NCBI RefSeq assembly: GCF_000719555.1
Contig: NZ_JOGX01000057.1
Coordinates: forward strand, 1 to 64,000
Length of the DNA stretch: 64,000 nucleotides
Source: Streptomyces sp. NRRL F-5727
Lineage (GTDB): Bacteria > Actinomycetota > Actinomycetes > Streptomycetales > Streptomycetaceae
Direction: 5' to 3'
Shown: one piece after another, positions 50,424-58,440 of the stretch
Layout of the letters: each line of letters opens with the position of its first letter
How positions within the stretch are numbered: position 1 is the first letter of the stretch
Translations under genes and position numbers: made by a program
The notes under the pieces: model-generated
What the model was told of the DNA's origin: nothing
Database searches by the model: none
The model's input: only the letters and a program-made list of their open reading frames with translations

Positions 50424-53400
50424 TCAGGCCGCGGCGTGGGGCGCGAGCAGCCCTCTGACCTCCGCCGATTCCGGCGATCCCAGTTCCTCGTAGATGTCGA
50501 GCGCTTCCTGCCAGCACACCTGGGCCCGGCCCGACTGGCCGATGGCGGCGAGCGCCCGGCCGAGCACGGTGAGCACGTTGCCGCGCCGCCAGTCGCCGCC
50601 GATGCCCCGCAGCACCGACAGGGCCTTCTCGGCTCCAGCGGCCGCTGCGCCGTACCTGCGGGCGGCGATGTCGACCTCGGCCAGACGGAAGAGGGTCATG
50701 CCCTCCCACAGCCGCTGCCGGCTCTCCTCGAAGACGCCGAGCGCTTCGCGGAGGCGGTCGGCCGCGGTGTCGAGCTGTCCGTTCTCGGTGAGTGCCAGTC
50801 CCAGCGCGTACCGGCCGTTCGCTCCCTTCAGGGAGTGCCCCATGTCGTCGTACATGGCCGCCCCCTGCTGGGCCATGCGGACGGCGTCCTCCCGCTGTCC
50901 GGCGGCCAGCCGGAGCCGCGACAGGTTGCACAGGGCCGACGCCTCGCCGGCCCGGTCGCCCACGCTGCGGAACTCCGCGATGGCCAGGGAGAAGTGACGG
51001 TCCCCGTCCTGGTGCCGAGCCTGGTAGAGGGCGACGGCGCCCCGGACGTTGAGCGCCCAGCACATGGGCAGGCGGTCGTCCACGGACCCGGCGAGGTCGG
51101 TCACCTCTGCCGCCTCCCGTTCCGCCTGGTCGAAGCGGCCCTGGTAGTGGTGGACGTACGCCAGCGTGATCGCCGCCCGCCCCTCCGCCCGTACGTCGCC
51201 CGCCTTCGCCGCCGCCTCCCGCAGGACCGTGGCCACCGCCTCGTACTCCTTGGAGTTGGCGCCGGACTCCGCCAGGTCGAGGGACGCCCAGAGGAGGTCC
51301 ACGGCGCGGCGGAGGGTCGTGGGGGAGGAGGCGGACTGGCGGACGCAGGCGAGGAGGCAGTGGGACTCGGCGTAGAGCCAGTCCTGCGCGTCGTGGCGGT
51401 CGGTGAAGGCCAGGCCCTCGTACGCGGTGCGCTCCAGGTGGTCGACCAGCCGGTCGCCGGGGCGCTCGATGGCGTACACCCGGGCCGCCGTCGACAGGTA
51501 GAAGTCGAGGAGCCGGGAGAGCGCCGCCTCCTTCTCCGTCGGCGGGTGCTCGTCCCGGTCGGCGCAGGCGCGCGCGTACAGCCGGACCAGGTCGTGGTAG
51601 CGGTAGCGGCCGGGGGCGGCCGATTCGAGGAGGGACGTGTCGACCAGGGCCTCCAGGAGGTCCTCCGTGTCCCAGAGGGGCAGGTCGAGGACGGCCGCCG
51701 CCGCTGCCAGGGAGATGTCGGGGCCGTCCGCGAGGCCCAGGAGGCGGAAGGCCCGCGCCTGGGCCGGCTCCAGCTGCCCGTAGCCCAGCTCGAAGGTCGC
51801 CTTGACCGCGAGGTCGCCGGCCTGGAGCTCGTCGAGGCGCCGGCGCTCGTCCGCGAGCTTCGCGGCCAGGACCGAGACCGTCCAGGTACGGCGGGCCGCC
51901 AGGCGCGAGGCGGCGATGCGGATCGCCAGCGGCAGGAAGCCGCAGGCCGCGACCACGTCCAGCGCCGCCTCCCGCTCCGCCCGCACCCGCTCCTCGCCGA
52001 CGATCCGGGTGAAGAGCTGGAGCGCCTCCTCGGGGGACATGACGTCCAGGTCCACGAGGTGCGCGCCCGCCAGGTCGACCATGCGGATGCGGCTGGTGAC
52101 GAGCGCGGCGCAGCCGGCCGTGCCGGGCAGCAGGGGGCGGATCTGGGCGGCGTCCCGGGCGTTGTCGAGGAGGATCAGCACCCGGCGGCCGTCCAGCGTC
52201 GAGCGGTAGAGGGCGGCCCGGTCCTCCAGGGAGTCGGGGATGGCCGAGTCGGGGGTGCCGAGCGCGCGCAGGAAGGAGCCCAGGACGGTCTCGGGCGCGG
52301 CGGCGCGGGCGCCCGCGCCCTGGAGGTCGACGTACAGCTGCCCGTCGGGGAAGTGCGGCCGGGCCTCGTGGGCGACGTGCACGGCGAGGGTCGTCTTGCC
52401 GACGCCGCCGATGCCGGCCAGCGCCGAGACGGCCATGACGGAGCCCTCGGCGGTGGCGAGCCGCGCGCCGAGTTCGCGGACGAACGCCGCCCGGCCGGTG
52501 AAGTCGGCGACGGTGGCGGGGAGCTGGGCGGGGCGGGAGACGGGCGCGGCGGCGGGCGCCTGCTCCTCGACGGGGCGGGCCAGCTCGGTGTCGCCCTGGA
52601 GGATGCGCTGCTGGAGCCGGGAGAGTTCGGGGGTCGGGTCGACGCCGAGCTCGTCGGCGAGGAGCCGGCGGGTGTCGGCGTACACGGCGAGGGCCTCCGC
52701 CTGCCGTCCGCTGCGGTAGAGCGCGAGCATCAGCAGTTCGCGCAGCCGCTCGCGCAGCGGGTGCGCGGCGGTGAGCGCGGTCAGTTCGGAGACGGCCTCG
52801 GCGTGGGCGCCGATCTCCAGGTCGACGTCGACGCGGGTCTCCAGGAGGGTGAGCCGCCACTCCTCCAGGCGGGTCCGCTGGGCGTCGGCGTACGGCCCGG
52901 GGACGGAGGCCAGGACCTCGCCGTCCCACAGGTCGAGGGCCTCGGCGAGCCGGGCGCGGGCGGCGGCCCGGTCGCCGGCGGCCCGCAGCCTCTCGGCCTC
53001 GGCGGCCAGTTCCCGGGCGCGGGTGAGGTCGAGCGCGGTGGTGCGCAGCGCGTAGCCGCCGGACTCGCTGACCAGCACTTCGGCGCCGAGGACCTTGCGG
53101 AGCCGGGAGGCGTACGTGCGGAGCGCGGCGAGCGCCTGGGAGGGGGGTTCCTCGCCCCAGAGCGCGTCGATGAGCTCGGCGGCGGTGGCGGTGCGGCCGC
53201 CGCGCAGGAGCAGGGCGGCGAGCAGGGCCCGCTGCTGGGGCGAGCCGGTGGCCAGCGCCTCCCCGTCCCGCCAGGCCCGTACGGGCCCGAGCACGCCGAA
53301 CCGCAGCCCGGTGCCGGCGTCCGGGGCGGTCGACGTCTCCGCCGGCGCGCCGACCGGTTGCCCCTCGTCCGTCCGCGCCCGCTGCCGGGGCACGCCGAAT

Positions 53401-53465
53401 CCGGGCCCGGCCCCGTGCTCGCCGGGGCCCCGCGCCGGGACGCGCGGCCCGTTGTCCTGACCCAT
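50424..53465 (-). CDS. afsR: AfsR, SARP/NB-ARC/TPR global regulator
   Basis: The 1,013-residue protein has a SARP DNA-binding winged helix (LRFGVLGPVRAWRDGE, about residues 54-145), a bacterial transcriptional activator domain (about 150-295), an NB-ARC ATPase (Walker A GIGGVGKT at 351-358, LILLDNARD, GCAALVTSR) and C-terminal TPR repeats (from about 640). It is phosphorylated by AfsK in S. coelicolor (993 aa) and activates afsS. The first 50 residues are low-complexity, so the real start may be later. Divergent from an amidohydrolase gene under operator 5. Confidence 0.9.
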   Translation of the reverse strand: MGQDNGPRVPARGPGEHGAGPGFGVPRQRARTDEGQPVGAPAETSTAPDAGTGLRFGVLGPVRAWRDGEALATGSPQQRALLAALLLRGGRTATAAELIDALWGEEPPSQALAALRTYASRLRKVLGAEVLVSESGGYALRTTALDLTRARELAAEAERLRAAGDRAAARARLAEALDLWDGEVLASVPGPYADAQRTRLEEWRLTLLETRVDVDLEIGAHAEAVSELTALTAAHPLRERLRELLMLALYRSGRQAEALAVYADTRRLLADELGVDPTPELSRLQQRILQGDTELARPVEEQAPAAAPVSRPAQLPATVADFTGRAAFVRELGARLATAEGSVMAVSALAGIGGVGKTTLAVHVAHEARPHFPDGQLYVDLQGAGARAAAPETVLGSFLRALGTPDSAIPDSLEDRAALYRSTLDGRRVLILLDNARDAAQIRPLLPGTAGCAALVTSRIRMVDLAGAHLVDLDVMSPEEALQLFTRIVGEERVRAEREAALDVVAACGFLPLAIRIAASRLAARRTWTVSVLAAKLADERRRLDELQAGDLAVKATFELGYGQLEPAQARAFRLLGLADGPDISLAAAAAVLDLPLWDTEDLLEALVDTSLLESAAPGRYRYHDLVRLYARACADRDEHPPTEKEAALSRLLDFYLSTAARVYAIERPGDRLVDHLERTAYEGLAFTDRHDAQDWLYAESHCLLACVRQSASSPTTLRRAVDLLWASLDLAESGANSKEYEAVATVLREAAAKAGDVRAEGRAAITLAYVHHYQGRFDQAEREAAEVTDLAGSVDDRLPMCWALNVRGAVALYQARHQDGDRHFSLAIAEFRSVGDRAGEASALCNLSRLRLAAGQREDAVRMAQQGAAMYDDMGHSLKGANGRYALGLALTENGQLDTAADRLREALGVFEESRQRLWEGMTLFRLAEVDIAARRYGAAAAGAEKALSVLRGIGGDWRRGNVLTVLGRALAAIGQSGRAQVCWQEALDIYEELGSPESAEVRGLLAPHAAA

Positions 53466-53584
53466 GGCTCCCCCTGCCCCTACCGGTGGTATCGCCCCAG
53501 ACAGTCTGCCTTGTCCGGAGGGAGCGCGTCAGCATCGGGGCTCCGTTGTGGAGGACCTGTGACCGGCACCGGCCGTCACGATAG

Positions 53585-53599
53585 CTGACGGTTCGTCAG
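53585..53599. promoter_or_regulatory. CTGACGG-type operator 5 (amidohydrolase promoter)
   Basis: CTGACGGTTCGTCAG fits the consensus perfectly. It lies 21 bases before the amidohydrolase start. Confidence 0.75.
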
Positions 53600-53620
53600 A
53601 TCAGCGCTACCGTGGAGGAC

Positions 53621-54847
53621 ATGGAGACCCAGGAGACCTTCCCCAGGATCATCTCGGTGGACGACCACACCGTGGAGCCCCCGCACGTCTGGCGCGACCG
53701 GCTCCCGTCCCGGTACCACGACACCGGCCCGCGGATCGTCCGCGCCCCGCTGAAGGAGATGACCTTCCTCGGCGGCAAGTTCGCTCCCGTCATGGGCGCG
53801 CCGGGCGACGAGGGCCCGATCGGCGACTGGTGGGTCTACGAGGACCTTCACCGACCCCTCACCCGGCTCGACACGGCCGTCGGCTACGACCGCGACGAGA
53901 TACGCCTCGAGGTCATCACCTACGAGCAGATGCGGCCGGGCTCCTTCTCCGTCCCGGACCGGCTCGCCGACATGGACGTCAACCACGTCCAGTCCGCGCT
54001 CTGCTTCCCGACCTTCCCGCGCTTCTGCGGCCAGACCTTCACCGAGGCGGCCGACCGCGAGCTCGGGCTCCTCTGCGTCCGCGCGTACAACGACTGGATG
54101 GTCGAGGAGTGGTGCGGCCCCGAGGCGCACGGCCGGCTGATCCCGCTGACCCTCATCCCGCTGTGGGACCCGGAGCTGGCCGCCGCCGAGGTGCGGCGGA
54201 ACGCGGCGCGGGGCGTGCGGGCGGTCGCCTTCTCCGAGATCCCGCCGCACCTGGGGCTGCCCTCGGTCCACACCGACCACTGGGACCCGTTCTTCCGGGC
54301 CTGCGACGAGACCGGCACGGTCGTCGCGATGCACATCGGCTCGTCCAGCCGGATGCCGTCCACCTCGGCGGACGCGCCGCCGGCGGTCGGCTCCACGATC
54401 ACCTTCGCCAACTGCTGCTTCTCGATGGTCGACTGGCTGATGAGCGGCACGTTCGAGCGCTTCCCGAACCTGCGGATCATGTACGCGGAGGGCCAGATCG
54501 GCTGGATCCCGTACATCCTGGAGCGGGCGGACGTGGTCTGGGAGGAGAACCGCGCGTGGGGCGGCGTCGCCGACAAGGTCACCCGGCCGCCGTCGGAGCT
54601 CTTCGCCGGGCACGTCTTCGGCTGCTTCTTCGACGACGCCTTCGGGCTGCGCAACCTCGACGCGATCGGCGCGGGAAACGTCCTCTACGAGACGGACTAC
54701 CCGCACTCGGACTCCACCTGGCCCAAGTCGAAGGAGGTCGGCGAGGCGCAGATGGGCCACCTGCCCCCGGACGTCGTCGACCGCATCGTCCGCGGCAACG
54801 CCATCGACCTGCTGGGGCTGACGCCGGAGGGCCTCTGGAGGCCGTGA
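53621..54847 (+). CDS. Amidohydrolase 2-family metal hydrolase/decarboxylase
   Basis: The 408-residue protein has the DDHTVEP start (in place of the DxHxH metal motif), HIGSSSRMP (metal-binding His), FPNLRIMYAEGQIGWIPYILERADVVWEEN and YETDYPHSDSTWP (final Asp), all of the ACMSD/LigW TIM-barrel branch. These act on C-C or C-N bonds of aromatic or CoA-related acids. ATG 53621 has GGAGG directly upstream. It carries operator 5 and so joins the catabolic regulon. Confidence 0.85.
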   Translation: METQETFPRIISVDDHTVEPPHVWRDRLPSRYHDTGPRIVRAPLKEMTFLGGKFAPVMGAPGDEGPIGDWWVYEDLHRPLTRLDTAVGYDRDEIRLEVITYEQMRPGSFSVPDRLADMDVNHVQSALCFPTFPRFCGQTFTEAADRELGLLCVRAYNDWMVEEWCGPEAHGRLIPLTLIPLWDPELAAAEVRRNAARGVRAVAFSEIPPHLGLPSVHTDHWDPFFRACDETGTVVAMHIGSSSRMPSTSADAPPAVGSTITFANCCFSMVDWLMSGTFERFPNLRIMYAEGQIGWIPYILERADVVWEENRAWGGVADKVTRPPSELFAGHVFGCFFDDAFGLRNLDAIGAGNVLYETDYPHSDSTWPKSKEVGEAQMGHLPPDVVDRIVRGNAIDLLGLTPEGLWRP

Positions 54848-54909
54848 CGCGCGGGGGCGGGGCCGCACGTCACGCGCGGAGCGGCCGGCCCCGTCCCGGC
54901 CTGTGCCCG

Positions 54910-55242
54910 GGCGTCCCGGACGTTGTGCTCGCTCAGGTCGGGCGCGTGCCGGGCGACGGTCCGGTAGTCGTCATCGTCGTGGAGGACGGTCAGTCCGTGG
55001 TGAGCGGCGGTGGCTGCGATGATCAGGCCGACGGCCGAGGCGCTCCGGTGCTCGCCGGCTCTCGCCATCCGGCGCTGTACGGAGTCGATCCAGCGGCCGG
55101 CGTTCTTGCGCACCGCGACATCGGGGTAGAGCTCGGCGAACATCTCGGCGATCTCGTCGTACTCGCGGCCGTTCCGGGCGCTGTGCAGGAACTCGGCGGG
55201 CTGGGGGTGGCGCGACGCGATCGACGCCGAGTCGATGGCGTC
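54910..55242 (-). pseudogene. PIN-domain (VapC-like) toxin remnant
   Basis: The translation contains DAIDSASIASRHPQPAEFLHSARNG, RWIDSVQRRMARAGEHRSASAVGLIIAATAAHHGLTVLHDDDDYRTVARH and LSEHNV, the PIN-domain toxin pattern. The N-terminal metal-binding strand (normally 'LLDTSGLVRLL') is missing and replaced by unrelated low-complexity sequence. The conserved Asp of AVDLxIAATA is Gly (GGC at 55027-55029, one base from GAC). The frame runs on past the usual end into the amidohydrolase gene. No antitoxin gene is adjacent. Confidence 0.65.
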
Positions 55243-55280
55243 GTGCTGCCGCCCGCGCGGCGATACGGCGGGCCCCTTGC

Positions 55281-55295
55281 CTGATGGCCCGTCAG
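55281..55295. promoter_or_regulatory. CTGACGG-type operator 6 (upstream of the LLM gene)
   Basis: CTGATGGCCCGTCAG matches the CTGAY form of the consensus and lies 26 bases before operator 7, in a stretch that also overlaps the 5' extension of the PIN remnant frame. Confidence 0.65.
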
Positions 55296-55321
55296 GCGAC
55301 AGCATGGCCCCGTCGCCATAA

Positions 55322-55336
55322 CTGACGAAGCGTCAG
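55322..55336. promoter_or_regulatory. CTGACGG-type operator 7 (LLM gene)
   Basis: CTGACGAAGCGTCAG has perfect five-base arms and lies 14 bases before the start of the luciferase-like gene. Confidence 0.68.
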
Positions 55337-55350
55337 ATGAGGGGGTTCCC

Positions 55351-56268
55351 ATGGTGGTCTACGGGATGCAGCTGCCCGTCCAGTCCCAGTCCGCGATCTA
55401 CGCCGAGCCGTGGGAGGCCGCCGCCGGGCCGGGGGACCTGCTCGCCGTCGCGCGGGCCGCCGACGCGCACGGGTTCGACTACGTCGCCTGCTGCGACCAC
55501 GTGGCCATCCCGCGCCGGCTCGCCGCCGGGATGAGCACCGTCTGGTACGACCCGGTCGCCACCCTCTCCTTCCTGGCCGCCGCCACCGAGCGGGTCCGGC
55601 TGCTCTCGCACGTCGCCGTCGTCGGACTGCGGCATCCGCTGGTCACCGCCAAGGCGTACGCGACCGTCGACCACCTCTCCGGCGGCCGGCTGGTCCTCGG
55701 GGTGGGGGCCGGGCACGTGCAAGAGGAGTTCGAGGCGGTCGGGGCGGACTTCGCGCGGCGCGGCGCGGTCCTCGACGAGACGATCGACGCGCTGCGGGCG
55801 GCGCTCGGCCCGGAGGAGTACCCGGAGCACCTGGGGGAGCGGTTCGCCTTCAAGGACCTCGGGCAGCGGCCGCGGCCCGCGCAGCAGCGGGTCCCGGTCT
55901 GGGTGGGCGGCTCCTCGCCGGCGGCCGTGCGGCGGGCCGCGCTCAAGGGCGACGGCTGGCTGCCGCAGGGCGACCCGCGGGACGTGCTGGGCCGCCGGAT
56001 CGAGCGGATCCGTCGGCTGCGCGAGGAGGCCGGGCTCGCGGACCCCTTCGTCGTCGGCGCGATCGCCGAGCCGCTGTACGTCGGCACCCCCGGCTGGGAG
56101 GTCGGGCGGCGCACGCTCGCCGGCCCGCCGGAGGAGCTGGCGGCCTCGCTCCGGGCGTACGGGGCGATGGGCGTCGGCCAGCTCCAGGTGCGGTTCCGCA
56201 GCCGGAGCCGTACCGAACTCATCGACCAGATGGCGGCCTTCGGGTCGGAGGTCGCCCCCCACCTGTAG
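55351..56268 (+). CDS. Luciferase-like (LLM) F420-dependent oxidoreductase
   Basis: The 305-residue TIM-barrel protein has the LLM pattern MQLPVQSQSAIYAEPWEAA, FDYVACCDHVAIP, LLSHVAVVGLRHPLVTAKAYATVDHLSGGRLVLGVGAGHVQEEFEAVG and VPVWVGGSSPAAVRRAALKGDGWLP, close to the TIGR03619 F420 subgroup. The cofactor could be F420 or FMN. ATG 55351 follows GGGGGTT. Operators 6 and 7 lie upstream, and an SDR gene follows 11 bases after its stop. Confidence 0.88.
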   Translation: MVVYGMQLPVQSQSAIYAEPWEAAAGPGDLLAVARAADAHGFDYVACCDHVAIPRRLAAGMSTVWYDPVATLSFLAAATERVRLLSHVAVVGLRHPLVTAKAYATVDHLSGGRLVLGVGAGHVQEEFEAVGADFARRGAVLDETIDALRAALGPEEYPEHLGERFAFKDLGQRPRPAQQRVPVWVGGSSPAAVRRAALKGDGWLPQGDPRDVLGRRIERIRRLREEAGLADPFVVGAIAEPLYVGTPGWEVGRRTLAGPPEELAASLRAYGAMGVGQLQVRFRSRSRTELIDQMAAFGSEVAPHL

Positions 56269-56279
56269 GGAGTAGGCGC

Positions 56280-57041
56280 ATGGGCAAGCTGGACGGGCGG
56301 GTCGCGATCGTCACGGGGGCGGCGCGCGGGCAGGGCGAGCAGGAGGCGCGGCTCTTCGCCGCCGAGGGGGCGAAGGTGGTCCTCGCGGACGTGCTGGACG
56401 GCCCCGGCGAGGCGCTCGCCAAGGAGCTGGGGGAGGAGCGGGCCGCCTACGTCCACCTGGACGTGACCCGCGAGGAGGAGTGGGCGGACACGGTCACCGC
56501 CGCCAAGGAGCGGTTCGGGAAGATCGACGCCCTGGTGAACAACGCCGGCATCCTCCGCTTCAACGACCTGCTCTCCACCCCGCTGGAGGAGTTCCAGGCG
56601 ATCGTCTCGGTCAACCAGACCGGCTGTTTCCTGGGCATCCGGGCGGTCGCGCCGGAGATCGCGGCGGCCGGCGGCGGCACGATCGTGAACACCGCCTCGT
56701 ACACGGGCCTGACCGGGATGGCCGGCGTCGGCGCCTACGCGGCCTCCAAGCACGCGGTGGTCGGCCTGACCCGGGTGGCGGCGCTGGAGCTGGCCCCGAG
56801 GGGGATCCGGGTGAACGCCGTCTGCCCCGGCGCGATCGACACCGCGATGAGCAACCCGGAGGGGGTGGACCCGGCCGCCACCGCCGAGCTGTACCGCACC
56901 CTGGTGCCGCTCGGCCGGATCGGCCGCCCGGCGGAGGTGGCGGCCCTCGCCCTCTTCCTGACCTCGGAGGACTCCTCGTACGTGACGGGCCAGCCCTTCG
57001 TGATCGACGGCGGATGGCTGGCCGGGGTCTCCCTGTTCTGA
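56280..57041 (+). CDS. Short-chain dehydrogenase/reductase
   Basis: The 253-residue classical SDR has the cofactor motif TGAARGQG, NNAGI, catalytic Ser in NTASYTGL and YAASK (Tyr-x-x-x-Lys), plus the NAVCPGAIDT and VIDGGW ends. It resembles 20-beta/3-alpha hydroxysteroid dehydrogenases, but specificity cannot be read from sequence. It is the second gene of the LLM-SDR operon and ends 6 bases before operator 8. Confidence 0.9.
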   Translation: MGKLDGRVAIVTGAARGQGEQEARLFAAEGAKVVLADVLDGPGEALAKELGEERAAYVHLDVTREEEWADTVTAAKERFGKIDALVNNAGILRFNDLLSTPLEEFQAIVSVNQTGCFLGIRAVAPEIAAAGGGTIVNTASYTGLTGMAGVGAYAASKHAVVGLTRVAALELAPRGIRVNAVCPGAIDTAMSNPEGVDPAATAELYRTLVPLGRIGRPAEVAALALFLTSEDSSYVTGQPFVIDGGWLAGVSLF

Positions 57042-57047
57042 CCACAC

Positions 57048-57062
57048 CTGATGGATCGTCAG
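57048..57062. promoter_or_regulatory. CTGACGG-type operator 8 (second LLM gene, upstream)
   Basis: CTGATGGATCGTCAG, immediately before a TTGACA -35 box (57066-57071). Together with operator 9 it brackets the promoter. Confidence 0.72.
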
Positions 57063-57065
57063 GTA

Positions 57066-57092
57066 TTGACACGGCGTAGTGCATCCAAGAAT
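57066..57092 (+). promoter_or_regulatory. TTGACA promoter of the second LLM gene
   Basis: A perfect -35 TTGACA at 57066-57071 is followed by AAGAAT at 57087-57092 as the best -10 (15-base spacer, shorter than usual). Operator 8 ends 3 bases upstream and operator 9 begins 1 base downstream. Confidence 0.5.
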
Positions 57093-57107
57093 CTGACGAC
57101 ACGTCAG
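57093..57107. promoter_or_regulatory. CTGACGG-type operator 9 (second LLM gene, downstream)
   Basis: CTGACGACACGTCAG, flanked by AAT and AAA, lies just after the -10 region and 24 bases before GTG 57132. Confidence 0.72.
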
Positions 57108-57131
57108 AAACTCACGAGGACGGTGACTTCC

Positions 57132-58256
57132 GTGGAATTCGGGATCTTCGTACAGGGATACGTCGGCAAGCGCGCCGAGACCGATCCCGAAGCCGAGCAC
57201 AAGGCCCTCATGGAGGAGACCGAGTACGTCATCCAGGCCGACAAGTCGAACTTCAAGTACGCCTGGGCCTCCGAGCACCACTTCCTGGAGGAGTACTCGC
57301 ACCTCTCGGCCAACGACGTCTACCTGGGCTACCTCGCCCACGCCACCGAGCGCATCCACCTCGGCTCCGGCATCTTCAACCCGCTCGCCCCGGTCAACCA
57401 CCCGGTGAAGGTCGCGGAGAAGGTCGCCATGCTCGACCACCTCTCGGCCGGCCGCTTCGAGTTCGGCTCCGGCCGCGGCGCCGGCTCCCACGAGATCCTC
57501 GGCTTCTTCCCGGGCATCACCGACATGAACCACACCAAGGAACTCTGGGAGGAGACCATCGCCGAGTTCCCCAAGATGTGGCTCCAGGACGAGTACGCCG
57601 GCTTCCAGGGCAAGCACTGGTCCCTGCCGCCCCGCAAGATCCTCCCCAAGCCGTACGGCGCCTCCCACCCCGCCATGTGGTACGCCGCCGGCTCCCCCTC
57701 CTCCTACGCCATGGCCGGGAAGATGGGCCTCGGCGTCCTCGGCTTCAGCGTCCAGAAGGTCTCCGACATGGAGTGGGTCGTCGAGTCCTACAAGAACGCG
57801 ATCAAGGAGGCCAAGGCGGTCGGCGACTTCGTCAACGACAACGTCATGGTCACCTCGACCGCGATCTGCGCCGAGACCCACGAGAAGGCCGTCGAGATCG
57901 CCGTCGGCGGCGGACTGAACTACCTCCAGTCGCTGCTCTTCCGCTACCACGACACCTTCCCCCGGCCCGAGGGCATCCCCGAGTGGCCCGAGCTGCTCCC
58001 CGAGTACTCGGCCGAGATCATCGAACTCCTCATCGCGGAGGAGCTGATGATCTGCGGCGACCCGGGCGAGGTGCTCGCGCAGTGCCGGCGCTGGGAGCAG
58101 GCGGGGGCCGACCAGCTCTCCTTCGGACTGCCGATCGGGATCTCCTACGAGGACACGATGAACACGATCAAGCTGATCGGCGAGCACGTGATCCCCGAGA
58201 TCGACACGGACCCCGTCCACCGCACCACCCGCTTCCGCCAGTCGGCCGGCGCGTGA
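57132..58256 (+). CDS. LLM class flavin- or F420-dependent oxidoreductase
   Basis: The 374-residue protein has the luciferase-like pattern VEFGIFVQGYVG, FKYAWASEHHFLEEYSHLSANDVYLGYLAHATERIHLGSGIFNPLAPVNHPVKVAEKVAMLDHLSAGRFEFGSGRGAGSHE and MWYAAGSPSSYAMAGKMGLGVLGFS. This is the bacterial-luciferase-like branch rather than the F420 TIGR03619 group. GTG 57132 is chosen because AGGA lies 11 bases upstream; GTG 57123 is closer to AGGA than is usual. Operators 8 and 9 flank its promoter. A hairpin follows its stop. Confidence 0.88.
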   Translation: MEFGIFVQGYVGKRAETDPEAEHKALMEETEYVIQADKSNFKYAWASEHHFLEEYSHLSANDVYLGYLAHATERIHLGSGIFNPLAPVNHPVKVAEKVAMLDHLSAGRFEFGSGRGAGSHEILGFFPGITDMNHTKELWEETIAEFPKMWLQDEYAGFQGKHWSLPPRKILPKPYGASHPAMWYAAGSPSSYAMAGKMGLGVLGFSVQKVSDMEWVVESYKNAIKEAKAVGDFVNDNVMVTSTAICAETHEKAVEIAVGGGLNYLQSLLFRYHDTFPRPEGIPEWPELLPEYSAEIIELLIAEELMICGDPGEVLAQCRRWEQAGADQLSFGLPIGISYEDTMNTIKLIGEHVIPEIDTDPVHRTTRFRQSAGA

Positions 58257-58282
58257 AGGACGGTGCCCACCCCTGCTCCGTC

Positions 58283-58319
58283 GTGGGCAGGCGTCCCGCC
58301 CTGCAGGACGCCTGCCCAC
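58283..58319 (+). terminator. Hairpin after the second LLM gene
   Basis: GTGGGCAGGCGTCC and GGACGCCTGCCCAC form a perfect 14-bp stem with a 9-base loop, 26 bases after the LLM stop. It separates the operator-controlled genes from the next two. Confidence 0.8.
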
Positions 58320-58440
58320 ACGGGCGACACGCGAGGCGTCGGCTTCCCGGGCCGGGCGTCTCGTACCCGCCCCGGCCGGCGGCCGTTCCGCGGCGGCCCC
58401 GGCCGGGGCACACGCGTGGCCTTGGACAGAAAGGGACGTC

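Noticed and set aside
49792..53535. Very long minus-strand frame (about 1,250 codons) across afsR
   Set aside because: It is an alternative frame of afsR made of Arg/Pro/Gly runs; the afsR frame has SARP, NB-ARC and TPR motifs.
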